Source of the DNA: Clostridia bacterium
GTDB taxonomy: Bacteria; Bacillota; Clostridia; Lutisporales; Lutisporaceae
DNA length: 64,000 nucleotides
Assembly (NCBI GenBank): GCA_035628995.1
Contig: DASPIR010000023.1
Coordinates: 620,001-684,000 of the forward strand
Direction: 5' to 3'
The notes under the pieces are model-generated. The model saw nothing but the letters and a program-made list of their open reading frames with translations. It was not told where the DNA came from and made no database searches. Positions 55,912 through 64,000 of this stretch are shown here, one piece after another (position 1 is the first letter of the stretch; every line of letters starts with the position of its first letter). The translations under genes were made by a program, and so were the position numbers.

Positions 55912-58101
55912 ATGGGAAAAATATTGGTATTGGCTGAGAAACCGTCTGTTGGACGGGACTTGGCAAAGGTTTTGAACTGCAATCAAGGTGGAAATGGCTG
56001 TCTGATGGGTCCAAAATACATAGTGACTTGGGCTCTTGGCCACTTGGTAACTCTGGCTGACCCTGAAGCCTATAACAATAAATATAAAACATGGAACCTT
56101 GAAGACCTGCCGATGCTGCCTGATAAAATGGAGCTGGCTGTAATTAAGGAAACCTCAAAGCAATACGGAATTGTCCGCGGCCTTTTGAAGCAGCCTGACA
56201 TCGATGAGCTAGTAATTGCAACTGATGCAGGGCGTGAAGGTGAATTGGTAGCCCGTTGGATTATGGAAAAGGCAGGCTTCAGAAAGCCGGTAAAACGATT
56301 ATGGATATCCTCTCAGACTGACAAGGCGATTAAGGATGGTTTTAACCAGCTCAAGCCCGGCAAAGAATATGAAAATCTGTATAGAGCAGCCCAGTGCAGA
56401 GCCGAAGCTGATTGGCTGATTGGTCTTAATGTGACCCGTGCTCTTACGTGCAAGTACAATGCGCAACTGTCAGCAGGCAGAGTTCAGACCCCTACCTTGG
56501 CACTGATTGTACAAAGAGAAAATGAGATAAAAAGCTTTATACCCAAGGATTATTGGACTATTGAAGCTAAAGTCAATGGGTTCTCATTGCTTTGGAGAGA
56601 CAAATCCAGCAGCAATACACAGTTGTTTGATAGGGAAAAGGCGGAAGCGATTGTTTCAAAGCTTAAAGGACAGACAGGCGAAATAACGGACATAAAGAAG
56701 GAAGCAAAAAGTGAACTCCACCCGTTAGCTTATGACCTGACGGAATTGCAGAGGGACGCCAACAAGCGATACGGCTATTCTGCCAAACAGACGCTGTCCA
56801 TTATGCAGGCTTTGTACGAGCGTCACAAGATATTGACTTATCCCAGGACCGACTCCCGCCACATTACAACGGATATCGTTCCGACACTGCCGGACAGGCT
56901 AAAAAGTATAGCGGTAGGACCCTATGCCCCAATGGCACAAAACCTGCTTCGAAGCAGAATAAATACCACAAGCCGCTTGGTAGATAACAGCAAGGTCAGC
57001 GACCATCATGCGATTATTCCCACTGAGCAGCCTGTAAAGCTCTCTGGTTTGAGTACCGAAGAGCGCAATATATTTGACTTGGTTGTCAAGCGCTTTCTTG
57101 CAGTCCTGAGCCCTGCCTACATGTATGAGCAGACCACGGTAAAGGTTGAAGCTTCCGGTGAACAGCTCTTTGCTAGGGGTAAAGTGACCAAAGCCATGGG
57201 TTGGAAGGCTGTGTATGATGACAGAGGCAATTCAGAGGGTGATAGTTCTGAGGAAGATAGAGAACAGTCCCTTCCCCCTATGCAGAAGGGTGATAAACTT
57301 AAGTTCGCATCTGTTAACTCTAATAATAGAAAAACAAAGCCTCCGGCACGTTATACAGAGGCAACTCTGCTAACTGCAATGGAGCATCCGGGTAAATTTA
57401 TCGAGGATGAAGCTCTTAAAGAAGCGCTTGATAGAACCAGCGGCTTAGGCACTCCCGCTACCAGAGCAGATATCATTGAAAAATTGTTCAACACCTTTTA
57501 TGTGGAAAGAAGAGGCAAGGATATTTTCCCCACGGCAAAAGGAATACAGATTATAGATCTTGCTCCCTCGGAGCTTAGGTCAGCTGAGCTCACTGCCAAA
57601 TGGGAGCAGCAGCTATATGATATAAGTAAGGGAAAGGCTAATGCCAGTGCTTTCATGACTCATATCAGAACTCATGCCTCCAAGCTGGTCTCCTCAGTTG
57701 TAGCCAGCACCGAAGCATATAAGCACGACAATATTACCCGTTCACGTTGTCCTGAGTGCGGAAAGTTCTTATTGGAGGTCAACGGAAAAAAGGGCAAAAT
57801 GCTGGTCTGTGCAGATAGGGATTGCGGCTACCGCAAAGGTGTGGCTCAGCAATCAAACGCCCGATGCCCTGAGTGTAAAAAAAGAATGGAGCTTAAAGGC
57901 GAAGGAGAAGGCAGACTCTTCACTTGCAGCTGCGGCTTCCGCGAGAAGCTTTCCAGCTTCAACAAGCGCATGGAGGAAAGAACTGAGAGCAGCGACAAAC
58001 GAACGGTTCAAAGTTACATGCAGCAGCAGAAAAAAGAAGAGCCTGTAAACAACGCCATGGCTGATGCCTTGGCAAAGTGGAAAGCATCACAGGAAAAATA
58101 G
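55912..58101 (+). CDS. topB: DNA topoisomerase III
   Basis: 729 residues, type IA topoisomerase. The Toprim domain has LVLAEKPSVGRDLAKVL and ATDAGREGELVARWI. The catalytic Tyr is Y310 (ILTYPRTDSRHI). SAGRVQTPTLALIV, HHAIIPTEQ and GLGTPATRADIIEKL follow. Two C-terminal zinc ribbons (CPECGKFLL...CADRDCGY and CPECKKRM...CSCGF) precede a short basic tail. It decatenates or relaxes single-stranded-region DNA; topB copies occur both in chromosomes and on mobile elements. No conjugation genes are near, so this is a chromosomal-type copy. A REP-like palindrome lies in its leader and repeat copy B begins at its stop codon. Confidence 0.95.
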   Translation: MGKILVLAEKPSVGRDLAKVLNCNQGGNGCLMGPKYIVTWALGHLVTLADPEAYNNKYKTWNLEDLPMLPDKMELAVIKETSKQYGIVRGLLKQPDIDELVIATDAGREGELVARWIMEKAGFRKPVKRLWISSQTDKAIKDGFNQLKPGKEYENLYRAAQCRAEADWLIGLNVTRALTCKYNAQLSAGRVQTPTLALIVQRENEIKSFIPKDYWTIEAKVNGFSLLWRDKSSSNTQLFDREKAEAIVSKLKGQTGEITDIKKEAKSELHPLAYDLTELQRDANKRYGYSAKQTLSIMQALYERHKILTYPRTDSRHITTDIVPTLPDRLKSIAVGPYAPMAQNLLRSRINTTSRLVDNSKVSDHHAIIPTEQPVKLSGLSTEERNIFDLVVKRFLAVLSPAYMYEQTTVKVEASGEQLFARGKVTKAMGWKAVYDDRGNSEGDSSEEDREQSLPPMQKGDKLKFASVNSNNRKTKPPARYTEATLLTAMEHPGKFIEDEALKEALDRTSGLGTPATRADIIEKLFNTFYVERRGKDIFPTAKGIQIIDLAPSELRSAELTAKWEQQLYDISKGKANASAFMTHIRTHASKLVSSVVASTEAYKHDNITRSRCPECGKFLLEVNGKKGKMLVCADRDCGYRKGVAQQSNARCPECKKRMELKGEGEGRLFTCSCGFREKLSSFNKRMEERTESSDKRTVQSYMQQQKKEEPVNNAMADALAKWKASQEK

Positions 58102-58210
58102 GAAACGGGTAACACCGAACACACGGATTTCTCACGGAAGACCACGGCAATAATATATTTCCCAGCCGTGTATTCAGTGGATTTCAGTGTTTTCAGTGTT
58201 ACCCGTTCCT
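58102..58210. repeat. Dispersed MITE-like inverted-repeat element, copy B
   Basis: Left end GAAACGGGTAACACCGAA (then CACACGGATTTC and CACGG) and the reverse complement of the right end (GGAACGGGTAACACTGAA, then CACTGAAATCCACTGAAT and ACACGG) form long imperfect inverted repeats. It shares both ends with copy A (1881-2080), but the centre is shorter. It fills the whole gap between the topB stop and the 3' end of the StnA-like gene, and may act as a terminator hairpin. Confidence 0.75.
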
Positions 58211-58224
58211 TTTCTATTTTATAC

Positions 58225-61200
58225 CTATGATTTTAAACCATTTTCAGCCAAGTACTCTTCAAATTGCATCTGAATTGTATCATAAATCTTTCTTTCTTTA
58301 AACATATGCCCATCTTCAGGAATGCTGAGGTTTGCCTTCTTGTCTTCCGTCATGAAGCCTTCTGTGTGCAGTACCTGTGAACCCTCAACATTATCTCTGC
58401 TGCAAGGAGTATATATATCAATACCCTTCACAGCTGCAGCATATAATCCGCCGTAAGGTCTTACCTCGTTGGCTATCTTTTCATCTGCCTTCTTAACCGT
58501 TTCAATAACCACGCCCATCTGTGCACCCAGCTTTGAAAGTATATCAAAGGTATTCCTGACCGTCAATGGTTTAACAGCTGCTGCTAGTCTCTGAATTTTC
58601 CTGTCTGACCTTGTAAAGGTTCCCTCTGATTCAGCTGCACTGCTTACAGGTATAACAACGTTTGCAAGCTTTGCAGTCTTTGTCATGAAAAGATCTAAGC
58701 AAACTGTAAATTCCAGCTTGGCAATAAGCTTCCTGGTCTTTTCATCAGCACCTGCCAAATCTTCACCTATTATAACAGCACCTTTGATTTCTCCTTTTTC
58801 GATGCCTGAAAGAAGCTGGTTTGCCGGAGTTGTAAAGCCCATATCGATTATTCCCTGGGTATTAGCCTTCGAACGGACAATAATAATACCTCTGTGCGGC
58901 TTTCCAACCTTTTCCGTTATAACAGCTGCATCAGCAATGAGCTTAATGCCAGCTTCGGAAACTGTATCCTCATCAACTACGATTATGGCTTTCTTGGCTT
59001 CACCGTACATTTTTGCAACTTTTGCAGCATCCGTATTGTCGGCAGCCTTTTTAACAAACTCAGCTAATGCGTCAAAGCCGTTGGCTATCTTCTCAATCTT
59101 ATCCTTGTCTGCAAACTTCTGATCCATCAATGACTTAATGAAGCTTTTCAGGAATTCCATGTTGTTCTCTATCTTCAGAGCAACATTCGCATGTTCAGCC
59201 AATCTAGTGTCTGAATTGCTGATTGATACTAACTTAGCCTTCTTCGCTGCTGCATCCTTCATATTTATTCCTAACACAGGATGGTTTTCCGCAACATTGC
59301 CTATAGAAATAATCAGGTCTGTGTTATATAGCTCGTCATAGCTGTTGGTGGAAGCATTGCAGCCAAGAACTGCCTTTATTCCGGATGCTTCTTTTACTGA
59401 CATGGTTCCGATTATTTCAGTATCTAGCTTATCGGCAATTTTTTTCGCAACATACGCCTCTTCATTAGTAAATTTAGGAGATATAAACATTGCAATGCTG
59501 TTCTTGCCATATTGTCCTCTAATAAGCTGCAGCTTCTTGGCAGCAAGAGCTATTGCATCATCAAATTCTGCTTCAACAGTATTGTCACCTCTTCTTATTA
59601 TCGGTTTCAGCAATCTCTTCTCATCATTAATATGGTAGATGCCGAAACGGCCTTTTGCACATAATGTCTCTTCGCCTTTTGCCTTATTAGGTCGTGATTT
59701 AAATACCAGGCTGCCCTTTGACTGATGAATTATATTACATCCAACTCCACAGTAGCTGCAAATGGAAGCTGAGTCCTCAAGTTCTACGGGAACCTGCTTT
59801 TTAATAGCTTCTTTTTCCATGCATGCACCTGTCGGGCAGACATCTACGCAATGTCCGCAGGATATACAGGCACTTTCCTCAAGCGGCAAGCCGAATTCAG
59901 GAATAACCACTGAATCAAAGCCTCTGTCCAGAAGTCCAAGAGCAGTTACTCCGGTTACTTCTTCACATGCCCTGAAGCACAGACCACAGAGTATGCACTT
60001 TTCCGCATTCCTCTTAATGAATGGATGTGTATCTGCTTCTTCTTCCCTGTGGATCTCACCCTTTAATGCCTTAGTGTCAATGTCATGCTGTCCTATATAT
60101 TTAACAAGCTTGCATTCAAAATAGTCATGGCAGCCGCATTCCAAGCACCTGGAAGCTTCCTTTACAGCAGCTTCTTCATCAAAGGTCTCTGAAATTGCTC
60201 CGAAACTCATTCTTCTTGTCTGTGCCGGTATTACCTTAAGGTGTTCTCTGTCTTTCTTTTCTCTGTCTGCAAAATCTTCAGCGGTTAAATCTTCCTGCTC
60301 AATGTAGCACGGATTTGCAACTGATCTTATTTCTCCATTTAAGTAGCTGTCGATTACATGAGCCGCATTCTTACCCTGAGCAATAGCTTCTATAGCTATC
60401 TTTGGCCCGGTTACAGCTTCGCCGCCGGCGAAAATTCCCGGCATACTGGTCGCAAAGGTATTAGCATTAGCTGAAATCGTACCCTTCTTCGTAATATCCA
60501 ACTCTTTTACATTTTCTGCATTTACTCTCTGACCTATTGCAGAAACTATAAGATCTGCAGAAATTGTAACTTCGTCTCCGGGAATAGGTTCCGGGCTTCT
60601 TCTTCCTGACTTGTCAGGAGCACCCAGCTTCATTCTCTGGCATCTTACAGCCTTTGCCCTTCCATTCCCTTCAATAACTTCTATAGGAGCAACAAGATAA
60701 GTGAATTCTACGCCTTCTTCTTCTGCTTCATCTATTTCTATTTCCTCTGCAGGCATTTCATCCCTGGTTCTTCTGTATAGAACCTGAACATGCTCTGCAC
60801 CCAATCTCACTGCTGTTCTGGCTACGTCCATGGCTGTGTTTCCGCCGCCTATGACTATAACGTGCTGCCCCAGATATATCGGCTCTGCAAGGGTAGCTTT
60901 TCTCAAGAATTCAATACCACCCATTACACCTTCCATATCTTCGCCTTTGCAGCCCATATTCATGCTTGCCCAGGCACCTATTGCAACAAATACAGCATCA
61001 TAAGTCTTCTTGAGGTATGTTATTGTAATATCTTCACCGAGTTTTACGTTGCACTTAAGGTCTACTCCCATTTTTGTAAGAGTATCTATTTCTGCATCCA
61101 AAAGCTCTTTCGGGAGACGATACTGAGGAATTCCGTATCTCAGCATTCCACCGGGATATGGCTTATCCTCATATAATACTACCTTGTGACCTTTTGCTGC

Positions 61201-61833
61201 CAGGAAGTATGCACATGAAACTCCGGCAGGTCCCGCTCCTACAACAGCAACTGTTTTCCCTGTAGGCTCCTCCATATCCGGTACATAGGTTCCTTGCTTA
61301 ATATCAATATCACCAATGAATCTCTTAATATCTGCAATTGCTATAGGCTCATCTACATTTGCCCTTCTGCATGCAGTTTCACAAGGATGCGGGCAAACTC
61401 TTCCTATGCTTGCAGGCATCGGAATAACAGCTTTAACTAATTTGATAGCTTCATCATACTGTCCATTTGCAACTAGTCCTACATATCCCTGACAATCCGT
61501 ATTCCCCGGACAAGCAGTTGCGCAAGGAGGACGACAATCTCCCTTGTGATCCGATGATAGTAAAGTAAGCGCTGTCTTTCTTGCAGCAATGGTTCTTGGA
61601 GTATCTGTCTTTATTATCATTCCATCCATTGCAGGAGTTGAACAGGCTCTTACCAGCTTTGGATTTCCTTCCACTTCTACTACGCACATGCCGCAAGCGC
61701 CGTAAGGCTTGAGATTTTCATCATAGCAAAGATTCGGGATATCAATTCCGTTATCTAATGCAATTTTTAATATTGTACTGCCTTCATTGGCAGCTAATTC
61801 CCTATTATTAATATTTACTCTGACCAGTGCCAT
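58225..61833 (-). CDS. StnA-like transhydrogenase subunit (NuoG-type FeS + GltD/NfnL-type flavin module)
   Basis: 1202 residues. Order: [2Fe-2S] domain (C36, C47, C50, C64); NfnL/GltD-like module with Cys-rich head (CRPPCATACPGNTDCQGYVG, 100-119), FAD site VVGAGPAGVSCAY (198-210), NAD(P) site VIGGGNTAMDVART (327-340) and YRRTRDEMP (NADP phosphate contact, 353-361). Two 4Fe-4S motifs (C613-C623, C656-C666) and a molybdopterin-type 4Fe-4S site (C692, C695, C699, C725) lead to a NuoG-like end without an evident catalytic Cys/Sec. This fusion matches StnA of Sporomusa-type electron-bifurcating transhydrogenase, which links NADPH, NADH and ferredoxin. ATG 61833 follows AAAGGAAGTGAGAAA. Cytoplasmic. 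Last gene of the visible order NuoE-, NuoF-, StnA-like. Confidence 0.82.
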   Translation of the reverse strand: MALVRVNINNRELAANEGSTILKIALDNGIDIPNLCYDENLKPYGACGMCVVEVEGNPKLVRACSTPAMDGMIIKTDTPRTIAARKTALTLLSSDHKGDCRPPCATACPGNTDCQGYVGLVANGQYDEAIKLVKAVIPMPASIGRVCPHPCETACRRANVDEPIAIADIKRFIGDIDIKQGTYVPDMEEPTGKTVAVVGAGPAGVSCAYFLAAKGHKVVLYEDKPYPGGMLRYGIPQYRLPKELLDAEIDTLTKMGVDLKCNVKLGEDITITYLKKTYDAVFVAIGAWASMNMGCKGEDMEGVMGGIEFLRKATLAEPIYLGQHVIVIGGGNTAMDVARTAVRLGAEHVQVLYRRTRDEMPAEEIEIDEAEEEGVEFTYLVAPIEVIEGNGRAKAVRCQRMKLGAPDKSGRRSPEPIPGDEVTISADLIVSAIGQRVNAENVKELDITKKGTISANANTFATSMPGIFAGGEAVTGPKIAIEAIAQGKNAAHVIDSYLNGEIRSVANPCYIEQEDLTAEDFADREKKDREHLKVIPAQTRRMSFGAISETFDEEAAVKEASRCLECGCHDYFECKLVKYIGQHDIDTKALKGEIHREEEADTHPFIKRNAEKCILCGLCFRACEEVTGVTALGLLDRGFDSVVIPEFGLPLEESACISCGHCVDVCPTGACMEKEAIKKQVPVELEDSASICSYCGVGCNIIHQSKGSLVFKSRPNKAKGEETLCAKGRFGIYHINDEKRLLKPIIRRGDNTVEAEFDDAIALAAKKLQLIRGQYGKNSIAMFISPKFTNEEAYVAKKIADKLDTEIIGTMSVKEASGIKAVLGCNASTNSYDELYNTDLIISIGNVAENHPVLGINMKDAAAKKAKLVSISNSDTRLAEHANVALKIENNMEFLKSFIKSLMDQKFADKDKIEKIANGFDALAEFVKKAADNTDAAKVAKMYGEAKKAIIVVDEDTVSEAGIKLIADAAVITEKVGKPHRGIIIVRSKANTQGIIDMGFTTPANQLLSGIEKGEIKGAVIIGEDLAGADEKTRKLIAKLEFTVCLDLFMTKTAKLANVVIPVSSAAESEGTFTRSDRKIQRLAAAVKPLTVRNTFDILSKLGAQMGVVIETVKKADEKIANEVRPYGGLYAAAVKGIDIYTPCSRDNVEGSQVLHTEGFMTEDKKANLSIPEDGHMFKERKIYDTIQMQFEEYLAENGLKS

Positions 61834-61849
61834 TTTCTCACTTCCTTTA

Positions 61850-63607
61850 CTATTCAACATTTATTGCACCAAACTTGCAAGTGATAGCGCAGTTTCCGCA
61901 TTTTGTACATTTTTCCGGATCAATGCTATGAGGTTTCTTTATTTCACCGGAAATAGCTGCTGTTGGGCATTTTCTTGCACATGCTGTACAACCGGTGCAC
62001 TTATCCTCGAGGATACTATACGTGATAAGGCTCTTGCACTGCTTGGCAGGGCACTTCTTATCCTTAATATGAGCTATATATTCATCCTTAAAATATCTCA
62101 GGGTTGTAAGCACCGGATTCGGAGCTGTCTGTCCAAGCCCGCACAAGGAACCGTCTTTAATGCTGGTGCAAAGCTGCTCCAGTTCATCGATGTCTTCCAT
62201 CCTGCCTTCTCCATGAGTAATTCTCTCAAGGATTTCAAGCATTCTCTTTGTACCAATCCTGCAATATATACATTTCCCACAGGATTCCTTACAGGTAAAA
62301 TCAAGGAAGAATCTTGCCATGTCAACCATACATGTAGTTTCATCCATAACAACCATACCGCCGGAGCCCATTATTGCCCCTGTTTTGGTAATAGACTCAT
62401 AATCAACAGGAGTATCAATCAGCGACTTTGGTATACACCCGCCTGAAGGTCCTCCCATCTGGACAGCTTTGAAATCCTTGTCCTTCTTGATTCCGCCGCC
62501 GATTCCATATATTACATCCTTTAAAGGCATTCCCATTGGAACTTCAACCAAACCGCCGTTCTTAACCTTTCCGGCAAGAGCAAAAACCTTGGTTCCATTA
62601 CTCTTTTCTGTTCCGTAAGCAGCGAAGGCTGCTCCGCTGTTTCTCATTATCCATGGCACATTTGCATAAGTTTCAACATTGTTTATGTTTGTAGGCTTTC
62701 CGAAATAACCCGACTGAGCTGGGAATGGCGGCTTAAGCCTTGGCATTCCTCTTTCTCCCTCGAGGGATGCAATAAGAGCAGTCTCTTCGCCACATACAAA
62801 GGCTCCTGCACCCTTCTTAATCTTGATATTGAAGTTAAAGCCTGAACCCAATATATTTTCGCCCAGGTAATTGGCAGCGTGAGCCTGAACTATTGCTCCC
62901 TCAAGCCTTTCTATAGCCAGAGGATATTCTGCTCTGCAATAAATATATCCATAGTTCGCGCCTATGGCATATCCTGCGATAATCATTCCTTCAAGAAGTC
63001 CATGGGGGTCTCCCTCAAGTACGCTTCTGTCCATGAATGCACCGGGGTCTCCCTCGTCAGCATTACAAACTACATACTTTTCATTTCCCTTTGCCTTCCT
63101 TGCAGCATCCCATTTGAACCAGGTTGGAAAACCGGCTCCGCCTCTTCCCCTTAAACCTGATTTTTTAATCTCTTCAATTACTTCCTCAGGCGTCATTTCA
63201 TTAACACACTTATTAAGTGCTTTATATCCATCGTTTGCTAAATAGTCCTCAATTTTTTCAGGATTTATAACACCACAGTTCTGAAGAACAACTCTAACCT
63301 GTTTATCTAACTGCTGGAATGGTTTTTTACTGGTTGATGCAATATACCTCTCTATTGGAGTGCCGTTTATAATATGTTGTTCTACAATCTCTTTTGCCAT
63401 CGCCGGTGTAACATTTACGTAGGTTGATACTTCACCTTCATCATCAATTACATCCAGCAAAGGCTCATAGAAGCACATTCCAATACATCCTGTTGATGAT
63501 ATTTCAATATCGAATCCCTTTTCTTTCAAACAATTCAGCAAAGCTTCCTTGATTTTTCTTCCGCCAGCTGCAATGCCGCAACTGCCGAGACCTATCCTTA
63601 TCTTCAA
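61850..63607 (-). CDS. StnB/HydB-like NuoF-type flavoprotein subunit
   Basis: 585 residues. N-terminal thioredoxin-like [2Fe-2S] domain (GSCGIAAGG, STGCIGMC), then NuoF core: GRGGAGFPTWFKW, CNADEGDPGAFMD, GAGAFVCGEETALIASLEG (FMN/NADH), SCGKCIYCRIGTKRM (4Fe-4S), and two C-terminal ferredoxin motifs (CTGCTACARKCP, CTKCGNCAITC). This is the architecture of HydB/HndC/StnB, where FMN is the NADH site and the probable bifurcation point. It overlaps the NuoE-like gene by four bases and ends 16 bases before the StnA-like start. Cytoplasmic complex. Confidence 0.93.
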   Translation of the reverse strand: MKIRIGLGSCGIAAGGRKIKEALLNCLKEKGFDIEISSTGCIGMCFYEPLLDVIDDEGEVSTYVNVTPAMAKEIVEQHIINGTPIERYIASTSKKPFQQLDKQVRVVLQNCGVINPEKIEDYLANDGYKALNKCVNEMTPEEVIEEIKKSGLRGRGGAGFPTWFKWDAARKAKGNEKYVVCNADEGDPGAFMDRSVLEGDPHGLLEGMIIAGYAIGANYGYIYCRAEYPLAIERLEGAIVQAHAANYLGENILGSGFNFNIKIKKGAGAFVCGEETALIASLEGERGMPRLKPPFPAQSGYFGKPTNINNVETYANVPWIMRNSGAAFAAYGTEKSNGTKVFALAGKVKNGGLVEVPMGMPLKDVIYGIGGGIKKDKDFKAVQMGGPSGGCIPKSLIDTPVDYESITKTGAIMGSGGMVVMDETTCMVDMARFFLDFTCKESCGKCIYCRIGTKRMLEILERITHGEGRMEDIDELEQLCTSIKDGSLCGLGQTAPNPVLTTLRYFKDEYIAHIKDKKCPAKQCKSLITYSILEDKCTGCTACARKCPTAAISGEIKKPHSIDPEKCTKCGNCAITCKFGAINVE

Positions 63608-64000
63608 TTGGAGGCACCTCCTTTTTCTTTTTCGTAAATACCTCTAATCACTTCTCTTACGCTATTAGGAGTAAGATTACCGTATGCTTCTCCATTGATC
63701 ATCATAACCGGTGCTAAGCTGCAGCAGCCGAGACAAGCAACATCCTCCAAGGTAAACATCCCGTCAGAGCTTGTCCCCCCTGGTACTATTCCCAGCTCGT
63801 CACATATGGCTTCGCTTATTTTATCAGAGCCGTTTACATGGCAGGCAGTTCCTTGGCATTGAAGTATTATATACTTGCCTGTAGGATCCAATCTGAACTG
63901 AGAGTAGAAGGTTGCAATACCGTATATCTTTGCTTTCTTGTTCCCTGTTCTTTCAGCTATGACTTTCAATGCTTCCAGTGGCAGATATCCGTAAATACCT
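63604..64000 (-). CDS. StnC/HydC-like NuoE-type [2Fe-2S] subunit (N-terminus outside window)
   Basis: 132 codons seen; the frame stays open to the window edge (GIYGYLPLEALKVIAERTGN), which is normal NuoE sequence, so the true start lies beyond 64000. The thioredoxin-like [2Fe-2S] ligands are present: CQGTACHVNGS (two Cys) and VACLGCCSLAPVMMING (two Cys). YGIATFYSQFRLDPTGKY is standard NuoE. It passes electrons between the NuoF-type flavin and other clusters in the bifurcating complex. It overlaps the next gene by four bases. A TTG at 63969 should not be taken as start. Confidence 0.93.
   Translation of the reverse strand, partial: GIYGYLPLEALKVIAERTGNKKAKIYGIATFYSQFRLDPTGKYIILQCQGTACHVNGSDKISEAICDELGIVPGGTSSDGMFTLEDVACLGCCSLAPVMMINGEAYGNLTPNSVREVIRGIYEKEKGGASN

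Noticed and set aside
55912-58101. topB as part of an integrative conjugative element
   Set aside because: No relaxase, T4SS, integrase or single-strand binding genes lie nearby.
58102-58210. Possible CRISPR-like or tandem repeat array
   Set aside because: Repeats are inverted and irregular, not direct repeats with unique spacers; no cas gene is present.
58225-61833. NADP-dependent formate dehydrogenase alpha subunit
   Set aside because: The molybdopterin-type cluster motif is present but the catalytic Cys/Sec-His region is replaced by a NuoG-like sequence.
61787-62446. 219-codon plus-strand frame
   Set aside because: Antisense to the NuoF-like gene, whose cofactor motifs are intact; no promoter or ribosome site.

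Overview
This window looks like chromosome from an anaerobic, endospore-forming member of the Clostridia (Bacillota). The DNA is A+T-rich, with strong GGAGG-type ribosome binding sites and frequent TTG/GTG starts. It carries a T-box leader, an FMN riboswitch, a GerP-like spore gene cluster, LytS/YesN-type signalling, an [FeFe]-hydrogenase-like protein, reverse rubrerythrin and a flavin-based electron-bifurcating complex. I cannot name the genus. No rRNA, tRNA, CRISPR array, prophage or intact insertion sequence is visible.

Layout. 1-11.4 kb: a T-box-controlled ornithine cyclodeaminase-like gene, a DUF3810 membrane protein, RarD, a PepD-type dipeptidase, a zinc alcohol dehydrogenase, an EndoQ/hydrogenase-like pair, a Fur-family regulator and small conserved proteins. 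11.5-15 kb: a three-gene lipid-linked sugar transfer module (GT-C, GT2, SMR-type flippase) and a PH/SHOCT protein. 15-22 kb: glycogen synthase and a sugar-sensing operon with two membrane-anchored binding proteins, a LytS-type kinase and a YesN-type regulator. 22-27.6 kb: a radical SAM protein, a methyltransferase, a 2-hydroxyacid dehydrogenase, a PfpI protein and the PTS-dependent dihydroxyacetone kinase genes dhaKLM.

27.6-31.4 kb: a probable spore-coat/germination block of GerPA/PF-like and GerPC-like proteins, two Hsp20-type proteins and a Cu/Zn superoxide dismutase without a signal peptide. 31.5-41.9 kb: transporters (two MFS, AzlCD), a TtcA-like enzyme, a broken PLP-enzyme gene, an SprA-like zinc protein, an orphan oligopeptide-binding protein, a nitronate monooxygenase-like enzyme and a ferritin-like protein. 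42-44 kb: an FMN riboswitch controlling ribU, next to a flavinylatable FMN-binding lipoprotein. 43.7-47.1 kb: a tightly overlapping four-gene operon (radical SAM, membrane protein, unknown, GMC oxidoreductase) that I cannot assign to a known pathway. 47.4-53.5 kb: a flavodoxin and an OmpR/HK two-component system beside a MacB-type ABC exporter. 54-58 kb: a secreted protein with a degenerate FMN-attachment-like tail, reverse rubrerythrin behind a PerR-like box, and topoisomerase III. 58.2-64 kb: a three-subunit complex resembling the Sporomusa-type transhydrogenase StnABC.

Two families of dispersed non-coding repeats run through the window. One is a set of short palindromes that all carry GTAG on one side, as REP/RAYT substrates do. 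The other is a longer MITE-like inverted repeat present twice. Both sit at gene ends, and in two places a repeat appears to supply the stop codon of a gene.
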